From the NCBI GenBank assembly GCA_964542965.1, contig CAZIVH010000010.1:1-34595 (forward strand): a stretch of DNA of 34,595 nucleotides. The letters run 5' to 3'. The notes beneath the pieces are model-generated. The model was not told where the DNA came from. It saw only the letters and a list, made by a program, of their open reading frames with translations, and did not search any database. A program made the translations under genes and the position numbers. The stretch comes from CAJBLF01 sp964542965. Lineage in GTDB: Bacteria; Patescibacteriota; Gracilibacteria; Absconditabacterales; Absconditicoccaceae. Below are positions 9,801 to 19,121 of the stretch, in pieces. Every line of letters starts with the position of its first letter. The stretch's first letter is position 1.

Positions 9801-12800
9801 TTTTACTACAAATGATCAATTAGCATCAAAAGCGATGTAAGCGATAGTTGATGATCAGCTTTGGATACAGCATCATGCGAATATACGATAGATTGAGCAA
9901 CATGGAACGCAGCGAATTATGATACCGGCTACTGTTATGCAACATGAATTACTCCAGCGACAGACATCCAAATACAATTCAGGATAAAAGATATCGCAGG
10001 CAATCTAAACACATGAGCTGCAAACGCATATTTCTATGATGACACCGTTCCTGTTACGACGGATAATGCGACAAGCGTTACAGGGAATACCGATATCACA
10101 ATAATGCTTACCGCCATAGACACATGAGCATGAATATCATGAACGCGATACTGTGTTGATATGAACGGAACATGCACTCCGAACAATTTCTGAACATCCG
10201 TATCAATAACAGGCATAGCAGGAAGTATAACGCACAAATATGTCAGATATTATTCTATAGATAGGCTAAACAATATAGAGACAATCAAAACATCTACACA
10301 AATCAATATCGACAAAGAACTGCCCTATCTAAGCGGAGCTACAACATTCAGCTCAAATAATGCGATAAACTCCTGATACGCTAAACAAGCCGACACGATA
10401 ACCATAACTTTCACATCGCATGAAGCGTTATGATTACTTCCAACGATTACCTATTCATGAGGAAGTTCAAGCACGGGTATAGTAACAAATATAGGGGGGA
10501 ATAACTATTCAGCTACCTATATAATGAAATCATCAGATACCCAGTGATATATAAGATTCAATATCACTATGATTGATAGCGTAGGGAATACCTGAGTAGT
10601 GAACATAACAGGAGCTATAACCTATGACAACATAGCACCTACAGGAATTAATATAACCAATCCTACCACATCAAGCTATTTCCAAGGTGGCACAACAAAA
10701 ACCATTACCTGGGCAACAGGATCGGAAATTAATTTTTGATCGAATGCATTGGTGTTGCAATATTCCAATGATTGATGGACTACCTTACATTCAGTCATCA
10801 ATACAGGAACGAACAATGATGGATCGTACGATCGGACATTCCCTACAGTAGATAGTACATTAGCAAGCGTAAGAATTATCGCAACTGATCTTGCCGGAAA
10901 CATATCATATTTTACGGGAAACCTCTTTACGCTTGATAGCACGGCACCTACCGATGTATCGTTTACCTATCCGATAGGCGTAGTGTATTTCAAATGATGA
11001 TCTGGATATAATATCGTGCGATCAGGAGGAACAGACAATTTCCTTTCAGGAAAAATCTTGCAATATCTTTCAGGAAGTACATGGACGACTATTGCGACAT
11101 ATACGACCGATACCTATTCACATCTTTGGATAGCGCCTTCAGCAGGTGTCAGTGCAAATACGAGCTGAGTAAGATTAAGAATAACCATCTACGACAGAGC
11201 AGGATTGAACAAAACAGCGGAAACAGCGAATTTTATCATCGATAGCACTAGGCCAACACTCACTTTCACTGATACAAATGCGAATCGAAGGAACACCAAC
11301 GCTACAGGAAACGCTACCGCATCAGATACATTAGCAGGAGTACGAAGTACTGGCATCGTCTATAGGACAGACACACAATTCAATGGATCATGTAGTGGAG
11401 GCACGACGACAGCACCGACGTTTACCACGGAAGGGATATTCACAGGATACGCATGCGTCATGGATAATGCAGGGAATATGACCACAGGGCAACAAGTTTA
11501 CAAAATCGATAAAACAGCTCCTCTACTCAGTATGGGAGCAGACATCATAACCAACACGGGGATAGCGATGCATATCATCGTTACTGGCGACATCGCATGA
11601 ATTTCATGATATATACGATCCAAAATTTCAGGGCCAACATGAGGAACCATCGCATTCAGTTCAACAACAGGCCAGAATCCTACAGTAACCGGAAGTGGAG
11701 ATGGGATATATATATTGCAAGTGGTCGTAAGAGATAACGCGAACAATATAACCACAGGAACAATGAACTTCACGCGAAGCACGACAGCACCGTTCATCAC
11801 CACAGGAGCAGTATCAAACACTACAAGCCAGACACCAATTTTCACATTCACTGCAACAAATAGCTGAACATTATCATGGAGTTGATCATGCACGAGCGCG
11901 ACGACGACAGCTGCATCATGATCAAATAGCATCACATTAAACGCACTTAGCAATGCAACCTATAGCAGTTGTTACGTAAGGATAACTGATATAATAGGCA
12001 ATACAGGAATACGGTACAATCTTCCCGCGTTCACGATGAATTATACAGCGCCATCATGATGATGAGGAGGGGGTTGATGATGATGAGGAGGAGTCGCAAT
12101 ATGTACCGACACACAACTGATATGTACGAATGGCATATACGTAAAAAAGTCATGAGTATCATGCCAATTAGGCAATTTGGGAAAATCTTGTGGCATAGAC
12201 GTCTGTGTAGATGGAGATTATTCAGGGAATCCAAACGACGGACTCTGTAAGGATCCTACAAAGACAGAAGCAGGCACAGGAATCACTAGCACAGGAATAT
12301 GGACAATCTATACATCACCATTTAATAAAGAACTGACGGATGCGTATTTCTATGCATTGAACGCAAAGATTACGACTATCAACGATATTAAGCGAGCAAA
12401 TATGACCGGAATATTGATAAGGTCACATCTTGCAAAAATGATGTCCGAATACGCCGTCAAGATATTAGGTAAGACACCAGACACGACAAGAAAATGCGTA
12501 TTCAGTGATATGAAAAATCAAACACAAGAATTCCAGAGATATGCTATAATGGCATGTCAGCTATGACTCATGGGACTAAAAACAGACGGAACTCCAGCGA
12601 CTATATTCAATCCAGAAGGACAAGTAACCAGAGCTATATTCGGTACAACATTATCCAGAGCTATGCGATGAGAAACATATAATGGATGAAACATACGATA
12701 CGATAAGCATCTCAAAGCGCTCAAAGGAGTATCGATAATAAGCCAGATAGATAAACCTTTCAATTGGGAATTGAGATGATATGTTATGTTGATGATGATG

Positions 12801-13211
12801 AGAGCTGATAAGAATATAACAAAGAGCATCTACATCAATTTCAATTCTCTGCGAGGACAAAGAATATTCGTACCTACTGCAACCGCGTCAGCGACAGCTA
12901 TAAACTCACAATTCTCAGCTGAAGAATTGAATTTCGTCAAAAATATGAATAAGAATTATCAATTCTCTGCAGGATATACAGCAGGAGAAAGTGATATATG
13001 AATAAAATATCTGCAATATTTTCTCAAAGCGAAGAAATATTACACAGGAAGCATAAACGGAATCAATACCGCAACGACAGTGTCAGCGCTCTACCAATTC
13101 CAGTTCGATAACGATATCGTAGATAATGCCGAAGCTCAATGAGCAGGATATCTAGGACCTACTACAAGGGAAATTATAAATCCCCTATTAAAGAGTTTAC
13201 TCAATCCATAA
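6870..13211 (+). CDS. Giant secreted surface protein with Ig-like/DUF5011 repeats, SLH-like region and peptidoglycan-binding-like C-terminus
   Basis: 2113 residues with about 70 UGA-Gly codons by hand count and no TAA or TAG until 13209. A signal peptide (LLAITGIILSVFA) covers about residues 1-24. The long Ser/Thr/Gly-rich middle is built of beta-sandwich repeats; two exact-length 149-residue units (590-738 and 739-887) plus a third partial copy contain a DUF5011-type motif (YTELGATRSDN, then DQAGNTG). A hinge of 12 glycines at 1730-1741 precedes a small Cys-containing segment and an SLH-like region (about 1817-1985) with TGILIRSHLAKM and VTRAIFGTTLSRA. The last 70 residues resemble a peptidoglycan-binding domain (LQYFLKAKKYYTGSING). 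No LPXTG end is seen. Attachment through the C-terminal wall-binding parts and a role in adhesion to a host cell are inferences. Confidence 0.88.
8637..9745 (+). repeat. 447-bp in-frame tandem repeats within the surface-protein gene
   Basis: Units 8637-9083 and 9084-9530 are both exactly 447 bases (149 codons) and highly similar, each running from a Pro-Thr start through FTFTFEDLAGNTG, IDK, GTIYIEYG and YIDQAGNTG. A third unit begins at 9531 and keeps only the first half, to about 9745. They encode paired Ig-like and DUF5011-like domains. Equal length and frame preservation point to duplication by unequal recombination. Confidence 0.85.
12057..12092 (+). repeat. Polyglycine hinge encoded by runs of UGA
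   Basis: Twelve consecutive codons read TGA x3, GGA, GGG, GGT, TGA x4, GGA, GGA. Seven of the twelve glycines are UGA. The tract lies between the Ig-like repeats and the SLH-like region, where a flexible linker makes structural sense. In the standard code this would be seven stop codons. Confidence 0.9.
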
Positions 13212-13212
13212 T

Positions 13213-13536
13213 ATGTACAAAAAGATATATCAGTTCCTAAGAAGAATCCCCAAAGGGAAAGTTATTTCGTACAAGACATTGGCAGATTTTTTTTGCACAT
13301 CGCCACGCGCTATCGGCAAAATAATGAATTGAAACAACGACCCAGATAGATTTCCATGTTACAAAGTTGTGAAGAAGAATGGAGAGATAGGATGATACCA
13401 TGGAAACGAAACAGAGACAATCAAAGAGAAGGTAAAAAAATTAACCGCAGATGGCATTCAAATAATCAAAGGCAAAATACCCGAAAAATATTTTTGGCAT
13501 CCAACCCAGTTGAAAACAAAAACTAAATGACTATAA
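13213..13536 (+). CDS. MGMT/Ogt-like DNA alkyltransferase domain protein
   Basis: 107 residues; with only the C-terminal DNA-binding domain, it is of the size of single-domain O6-alkylguanine-DNA methyltransferase relatives. Seen: RIPKGKVISYKTLADF, then SPRAIGKIMNGN (Gly by UGA) and the active-site-like PCYKVVKKNGEIGGYHG. The acceptor cysteine is kept, but the usual PCHR reads PCYK, so His and Arg are replaced by Tyr and Lys. In family members the His takes part in activating the Cys, so this may be a weak enzyme or a lesion-binding (ATL-like) protein; ATL proteins normally lose the Cys, which is retained here. The start is one base after the surface-protein stop, so it may be co-transcribed. 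Ends in TAA. Confidence 0.82.
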
Positions 13537-13543
13537 AAAAACC

Positions 13544-13597
13544 TTAATTCTTAATTCTTAATTCTTAATTCTTAATTCTTAATTCTTAATTCTTAAT
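13544..13597 (+). repeat. Heptanucleotide tandem repeat (TTAATTC, about 7.7 copies) before gatB
   Basis: Seven perfect TTAATTC units plus TTAAT run up to the base before the gatB start codon (C 13598, ATG 13599). Each unit can encode a TAA in some frame, and seven bases is not a multiple of three. The array takes the place where a ribosome-binding site would be. Confidence 0.95.
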
Positions 13598-13598
13598 C

Positions 13599-15026
13599 AT
13601 GCTCCTCACAATAGGATTAGAGATACACATAAAGCTCAAAAGCGTAAACAAGATGTTCTGCCAATGCAAAAACGAGCAGAATTTTGATAATTTACTACCG
13701 AACACGAACATCTGTCCTGTCTGTACCTGACAACCAGGAGCATTACCTACATTGAGCAAAGAAGTATTAGAAAAGGCGCTATTATTAGGTAAAGCATTAC
13801 AATGCACGATAAACGAGATGTCGACATTCGACAGAAAATCATACTTCTACCCTGATTTACCTATGGGATATCAGATTACCCAACTCTATCATCCGACAAA
13901 CACCGAAGGCAAGGTAGCTTTTTTCTTGGACAATTATGAAACAGAAAAAATCATACATATCCAAGATGCGCATATGGAATGTGATACAGGAAAAATGATC
14001 CATAATGGGTGACAAGCATTATTGGACTTCAATCGTGCAGGCACTCCGCTCGTAGAGATAGTCACCAAACCCGACTTCAGCAGCAGCGAAGAAGTGATAG
14101 AATTCTTAAAAGAACTGCAAAGGATAGTAAGATTCAATGATATCGCTGATGCCGATTTGGAAAAATGACAGATGAGGGTAGATGTGAATATTTCTGTTAG
14201 GGATTCAGAAAAAGACACTTTCGGAACAAGAGTCGAAGTGAAAAATATGAATTCGTTCTCAGCGATCAAAAGAGCTATAGAACATGAATATGAGAGACAA
14301 GTAAAAATGTATGAAATATGAGAAGCATTTTGACAGCAAACCAGAGGACGAGATGATGCCAAAGGAGAATCCTATCTGATGAGATCGAAAGAAGATGCTC
14401 TCGACTATAGATATTTTCCAGAACCCGATCTGCCTACATTACACGTAAACGATGAAATGATGAAACGAATACGCGAACAAGAAACAATCATCCCGCATCA
14501 TTTCATCAAAATAATGAAAGAAGAATACGGATTTAATAAAGAATACATAAACGCACTTATAGGAGACCAAGAAATATTCAATTATTTTTCATCATTAAAA
14601 GGTTTTGATCCAAAACTAGCAGCAAAACGAATTGCATGACCGATAGCAGCGTGGATGAAAGAGCATTTCAAGACCATCAACGAACTTCCCTTCGAAAAGA
14701 CAACATTGACGCAATTTTTGACCAATGCACAAGAGGGAAAACTCTTAGAAAATCAACTAAAAATAATTATGCAGGAAATGCTTGCCACAGGAAAAAATCC
14801 GACCGACATCATCAAAGAAAAATGATTCGATGTACCAGCTATGGATGAAAACGAAATAGAGAAGATAGTGCAAGAAGTTATCCAAGAGAATCCAGCTATC
14901 GTAGAGCAATATAAGGGAGGGAAAACGACGACGTTATGATTTTTCGTTGGACAAGTCCTGAAAAAAATATGAGGAAAAGCAAATCCAAAAACCATACAAG
15001 TACTCATAGAAAAAGCTTTAGCATAG
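13599..15026 (+). CDS. gatB: Aspartyl/glutamyl-tRNA(Asn/Gln) amidotransferase subunit B
   Basis: GatB is the kinase/tRNA-binding subunit of GatCAB, which converts Glu-tRNA(Gln) and Asp-tRNA(Asn) to the amidated forms. The 475-residue length is normal. Conserved motifs appear in order: GLEIHIKL, CPVCTGQPGALP (Gly by UGA), DRKSYFYPDLPMGYQITQ, FNRAGTPLVEIVT, RVDVNISV, VEVKNMNSF and DYRYFPEPDLP, with the tail domain after about 330. Trp positions use CGA: TRGWDDAKG (14349), MKWIREQE (14466) and AAKWIAG (14628). Arg in FNRAG is CGT and in DYRYF is AGA. It starts directly after a heptamer repeat array, with no Shine-Dalgarno sequence, and ends in TAG. gatA and gatC are not in the window. Confidence 0.96.
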
Positions 15027-15043
15027 GAGCTAACAAACAAAGA

Positions 15044-15071
15044 TTGACTTTTGTGTTTTTTTTCATATTAT
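15044..15071 (+). promoter_or_regulatory. Sigma-70-type promoter for fabF
   Basis: TTGACT at 15044-15049 and TATTAT at 15066-15071 are 16 bases apart, 38 bases before the fabF ATG. It is one of the clearest promoters in the window and lies between the gatB stop and fabF, so fabF is probably an independent unit with its own terminator. Confidence 0.6.
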
Positions 15072-15109
15072 TTTTTAAAACAAAAATAACTTAACCAAAA
15101 TAAATATAT

Positions 15110-16351
15110 ATGAGCAAAAAGAGAATCGTTATCACAGGTATGGGTACGATTAACCCATGTGGCAACACCCTCCAAGATTTTTGGGATAACCTCATTCATG
15201 GAAATTCCGGAATCAGTAATGTAAGCAGATTTGACACTACCGACTGGAAATGCACCATCGGCGGAGAAGTCAAAAATTTCGTACCAACGAATTATGATCT
15301 GAGCCCCAGAGCAGCAAAAAAAATGGATCCTGCAGTACAATATGCTATTGCGGCGGCATATATAGCGATACAGGATTCGGGCATCATCCTATCCAAAGAA
15401 TACAACCCTCACGTAGGGAGCATTATTGGTGTAGGAATAGGAGGATTCGGATCGTTGGAAATCGCAAGCATGGATATGTTCAAAAATGGGACAAGGACCA
15501 TCAGTCCTTACACCATCCCAACCATTATGCCGAATGCTACAGCAGCAGAAGTAAGCATAAAGTACAAATTACATGGTCCAAGCTATACCGTAAATTCAGC
15601 TTGTGCAAGTTCCCTTCACGCAATCATCAATGCCATGGTCATGATCCAATCAGATCTCGCAAAAGTGATAATCACAGGAGGGACAGACGCACTGATCACC
15701 AAACTATCGTATGCCGCATTTTCCAATATGAATGCATTGGTGACCAACGGTAATGATGCACCAACCAAAGCTTCACGACCTTTCGATGCTACACGCAGCG
15801 GATTTGTCATGGGAGAAGGATCAGGGATTTTAGTTCTGGAAGATCTTGAGCACGCACTGCAAAGAAATGCAAAAATCTATGCAGAAATCATAGGTTTTGG
15901 CATGACATCGGATGCTGAAAGCATCGTACAGCCAGGCAAAGAGATGACCACGGCGATCAAGAACGCCTTGGAATATGCCGGAATACAGCCTGAAGAAGTG
16001 GATTACATCAATGCACATGGAACATCGACACCGTTGAATGATAAACTGGAGACACAAGCAATCAAGAACGTATTGGGTAACCATGCATATGCTACCCACA
16101 TCAGTTCGACCAAATCAATGACCGGTCACTTGCTTGGTGCAGCAGGAGCGATAGAGACTATTGCTTCTGTACTAACGATGGAAAACGGAGTCATCCATCC
16201 CACTATCAATTACGACACACCGGACCCGGAATGCGACCTCAATTACGTCCCCAACAAAGCAATAGAAAAGCATGTTGATATCGTAATAAAGAACAATCTT
16301 GGTTTCGGCGGGCATAACGCCTGCATCGTATTGAAAAGATACAAACAGTGA
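15110..16351 (+). CDS. fabF: Beta-ketoacyl-ACP synthase II, written in the standard code
   Basis: 413 residues, full length for FabF, which condenses malonyl-ACP with acyl-ACP in fatty acid elongation. The catalytic triad is visible: C165 in NSACASSLHA, H303 in NAHGTSTP and H340 in SMTGHLLGAAGA. Unlike its neighbours it has no in-frame UGA despite dozens of glycines, uses GGT/GGC more, has CGA at the conserved Arg of KASRPFDA (R223), and ends in TGA (16349-16351). In the local code that TGA is Gly: the frame would run on for 22 more codons through the terminator hairpin to TAA at 16418-16420. The C-terminus before TGA (NACIVLKRYKQ) is the normal family end. Likely a recent transfer from a standard-code organism. 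No other fatty acid synthesis gene is in the window. Confidence 0.95.
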   Translation: MSKKRIVITGMGTINPCGNTLQDFWDNLIHGNSGISNVSRFDTTDWKCTIGGEVKNFVPTNYDLSPRAAKKMDPAVQYAIAAAYIAIQDSGIILSKEYNPHVGSIIGVGIGGFGSLEIASMDMFKNGTRTISPYTIPTIMPNATAAEVSIKYKLHGPSYTVNSACASSLHAIINAMVMIQSDLAKVIITGGTDALITKLSYAAFSNMNALVTNGNDAPTKASRPFDATRSGFVMGEGSGILVLEDLEHALQRNAKIYAEIIGFGMTSDAESIVQPGKEMTTAIKNALEYAGIQPEEVDYINAHGTSTPLNDKLETQAIKNVLGNHAYATHISSTKSMTGHLLGAAGAIETIASVLTMENGVIHPTINYDTPDPECDLNYVPNKAIEKHVDIVIKNNLGFGGHNACIVLKRYKQ

Positions 16352-16365
16352 TACAACATAAAAAA

Positions 16366-16388
16366 GCCCCGTTTTCGGGGCCTTTTTT
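16366..16388. terminator. Terminator downstream of fabF (bidirectional)
   Basis: GCCCCG-TTTT-CGGGGC followed by a T run lies 15 bases after the fabF TGA. The minus-strand side also has a T run and follows the stop of the convergent DUF134 gene (16398). In the local genetic code the fabF reading frame is still open across this hairpin. Confidence 0.88.
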
Positions 16389-16397
16389 ATAAAAAAA

Positions 16398-16676
16398 TTA
16401 TAATGTATTTTCTATTCTAATAACTTTTCCATATACCAAAGCATTAGTCACCTTTTCATGTCACGATAGCACCAATCTATTAAATGTAGCTGAAGAAATT
16501 TTCATGGTATCTGCTCATTGCTGCATAGTCAATTTTTCTATATCAGAAAGTCTCAACGCTTCATATTCATCAAGCCCAAGTATTATCTCTTCCAAATGAG
16601 TCCTTTGAATACCTGCAGGCTTAAAAATCAGCACATCAGGTTTTCCATGAATACGTCTCTGACATCTTCTTCCCAT
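16398..16676 (-). CDS. DUF134 (UPF0251) family helix-turn-helix protein
   Basis: 92 residues with UGA = Gly at two places. The N-terminus (MGRRCQRRIHGKPD, then FKPAGI), followed by LEEIILGLDEYEALRLSDIEKL and an HTH segment (TMQQGADTMKISSATFNRLV), matches the DUF134/UPF0251 pattern. Members look like small DNA-binding proteins with a sigma-70 region 4-like helix-turn-helix. The partner gene 16711-16926 starts upstream and is separated by 34 bases, so the two form an operon. Function in this lineage is not known. It is convergent with fabF and shares its terminator. Confidence 0.85.
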
Positions 16677-16710
16677 AAATAATCATAAACAAATAAAACA
16701 ACAGAAAGGA

Positions 16711-16926
16711 CTATTCCCCTCCTGTTGTAACATTTTCATGAGATTCTGCAACAGAATTCCATCTATTTCCCATTCATTTTCTCATTCCTTTTCCGCATCT
16801 TTTTCCTTGTCCGCGTCCAAAAAAAACATTTTTTCCTCCTCCGTATGCAGGATCTGAACATGATCCCATCTTAGCTCCCGTCATAGGACCTCTTCCTTGA
16901 GGTCAAGTTCCGTCTCTGTTTGGCAT
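16711..16926 (-). CDS. DUF5320-like glycine/methionine-rich small protein
   Basis: 71 residues with two UGA-Gly codons. The start MPNRDGTGPQGRGPMTGAKM fits the DUF5320 pattern (MPxGDRTGPxGxGPMTGRG). The rest is Gly-, Lys- and Asn-rich, with two cysteines (about residues 23 and 45), and has no membrane segment. DUF5320 proteins are commonly encoded next to DUF134 and iron-molybdenum cofactor-associated proteins in anaerobes, as here with DUF134 downstream. The role is unknown; metal or nucleic acid binding is a guess. Ends in TAG. Confidence 0.8.
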
Positions 16927-17010
16927 AATATATTTGGTAAGTAAATAAAACTTATATGACATATATTTCATATATAAAGAAATATAATACAAAAACAAGA
17001 GAAAATATAA

Positions 17011-17041
17011 AAAAAAACTCAGTAGACTTAACCACTGAGTT
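17011..17041 (-). terminator. Terminator for the thioredoxin-CcdA gene
   Basis: On the minus strand AACTCAGT, a ten-base loop and ACTGAGTT run into nine or more T. It lies about 60 bases past the stop of the gene at 17102-18283 and fits that direction only. Confidence 0.8.
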
Positions 17042-17101
17042 ATGATAGTAATTTTATAGAGTAAATTTTATCATGTTATAATGAAGCTTATATCATAGTA
17101 T

Positions 17102-18283
17102 TTATATAGTAACCAACACATAGATACCAAGTCCAAGCATAAGCAATCCAACAATCAAGTGAATAATCTTAGTGTTTTCATGTTTGATTTTAGCAAGTTT
17201 ATCTACTGATGCTCGACCAAACGATACCAATACAACAATAATCAGCATAGGCAAGATAAAGAGCAGATTATAGACAAGAAGGTATATATATCATCGTGTA
17301 TGAAGTTCTTTGCTTTGAGAGCTAAGATATCATAAGATAGTAAAATACGGTCCAGAAGAACATGGCAATAAAAATAAGCTTACCAGCAATCAAACAAAAA
17401 ATGCTCATCGCGGAGAAGAAACCTTATGGATGATTTCTTGCATCTTAGGTCTTCGAGAGAATGGGACTTCCATAACGAATCATCTTCCATACCAAAAGAC
17501 ATCCTTGAGATTAGCAAGTCAGACAAGGACTCACAATATTCCGACTACAAGCTTCAATATGAAAGTATTTGAAGCAGTAGCTAAAGCAGAAAACAAACCT
17601 AATCCCATAGCAAAATAACTTATGAATACGGCAAGTGCAAACATACCTCATGATAGCAACGTTTTTCTTCTGCTTTGATGTCTACTGAGTATAGTTGACA
17701 ATAGCAATAACATTACCGCAAAGGCACAAGGATTAATACTATCAGACAAAGCTGCAGGCATCATGATTGCAAAAAATTTCCATCTCTCAGCTGATATTCT
17801 CTTAAGTTGAGGAGTTTCTATGGATCACGTAAGAGAAAATTCTTGAGTAACTAAAGCACTAGGTTCCAATGTCTGAGATTCACATGCTAATCATGCACAA
17901 GTTTCTGTATTACATTCAATATTTTCTTTTTCCATCGCTATCATCATATCCATCTTTTTCTGAAAAAAATCTATGATGGGAGCGGACCCATTGATATAAC
18001 TACATTCATTTTTATTGTTGACAACAAGAAAAGGGACTCATATTTGAGTTGTATCTAATTCAAGCTTAGCAAGATACTCCTGAAGTTCAGTCAGATTTGT
18101 TCTATTGAAATATACTTCTTTTAGTTTTAGATCAAATTTTTCCTGAATATTGTTATCTTTAAAATATTGCTCTACTTTGGCACAATGCGGACATCAATTT
18201 CCATAGAAAAGAATATATTCCTGAGCGAAATTCACGCCTATCATCCCTATTACGAAGACAAGGATTCACAACACATACTTCAT
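17102..18283 (-). CDS. Fusion of a secreted glutaredoxin/thioredoxin-like domain and a CcdA/DsbD-like membrane electron transporter
   Basis: 393 residues with about a dozen UGA-Gly codons. A short signal or anchor helix (1-20) leads to a thioredoxin-fold domain with CPHC at residues 31-34, preceded by a UGA-Gly, and a cis-Pro-like GVPFLVV. A linker with extra cysteines (about 120-150) follows, then a six-helix CcdA-type domain with NPCAFAVMLLLLS (near 175) and LLPCSSGPYF (near 290), the two membrane cysteines that shuttle electrons in this family. It should carry reducing equivalents from the cytoplasm to extracytoplasmic thiols. Its neighbours upstream are a lipoprotein, a membrane protein and ackA on the same strand. 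A Cys-rich lipoprotein at 5731 is a possible client. Confidence 0.9.
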
Positions 18284-18406
18284 CACAACATATAATTAAT
18301 AGGTAAAAGTTAATAATTAATAGTGTACGAATATCTTCATATGAACTATAGTGAATTATACGATAATCTATCACAGCGAATCCATCACTATAAACTATTC
18401 ACTGAT

Positions 18407-19087
18407 TTATTTATATTTCGTCGCCTCAATAATCAAGGTACCTTCTTGATCGACACTCACAGAGAGAAGATTTTCGACATCTCTATCAAGGAGATCATGA
18501 TTGACATACACAACACCTTTTTGAAGAGATGAGATATCCAAACCTGATATATATCTGGTATTTTCTTCCTGAGCGATAGCTTGTCCCTCTTCAAATGTCT
18601 TGCTAACAAACAATCAGGCTCTTTTTGCTATAGCTTCAGCTTGTTGAATAGCTACATCATAAGTACCATCATAGACAAGTGTCGTAGAGCTGTATCATCC
18701 AGTATTCGCATATTGTTTTGAAAGGATAGTATTGAATTCCATACCTTGAGGCTCACTCATGCCCATCTTCTTTGCTCGCAAAGGAGGCGAACGAGGAACA
18801 GACAATTCTTTATTGAGTTGTGTCTGAATAACGCCAAATTGGGCTTCTATATCTTGCTGAGCGATATCCGTAAGTTCAAGATATCTATCCTGAAGCTCGT
18901 CGATACATATCTGAGCGTCTTCCGGTGAAAGAGATCCATTGTTCATGTCTATAGAAACCTTGGTGATCATGTTTTGCAAAGCGGCCAAATCCATGACAGC
19001 GTTCACATCGAAATCATCAGATGGCTTCTGTCCGCATCAACCCAATACCAATGTAACAAAAATCAGAAACAAGAGATATTTTCTCAT
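18407..19087 (-). CDS. Lipoprotein of unknown function
   Basis: 226 residues. Signal peptide MRKYLLFLIFVTLVL ends in lipobox LGGC (Cys18); the glycine next to the cysteine is UGA. The mature part is mostly helical and Glu/Gln/Asp-rich (about 25-100), then a mixed region with DLLDRDVENLLSVSVDQEG near the C-terminus. No family recognised. The gene is 34 bases downstream of the membrane protein gene 19122-19709 and 123 bases upstream of the thioredoxin-CcdA gene, so joint expression is likely. Ends in TAA. Confidence 0.75.
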
Positions 19088-19121
19088 CAAAAACGGTAAT
19101 GAGATAAAATAGTCATGTGGT

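Noticed and set aside
13544..13597. Tandem repeat as a CRISPR array
   Set aside because: Unit is seven bases with no spacers and no cas genes nearby; it is a simple-sequence repeat.
15110..16351. fabF as simply another native gene that happens to lack UGA
   Set aside because: Absence of UGA, CGA at a conserved Arg and a TGA end at the normal C-terminus occur together, which no neighbouring native gene shows; chance alone is a poor explanation, though a misassembly still needs to be excluded.
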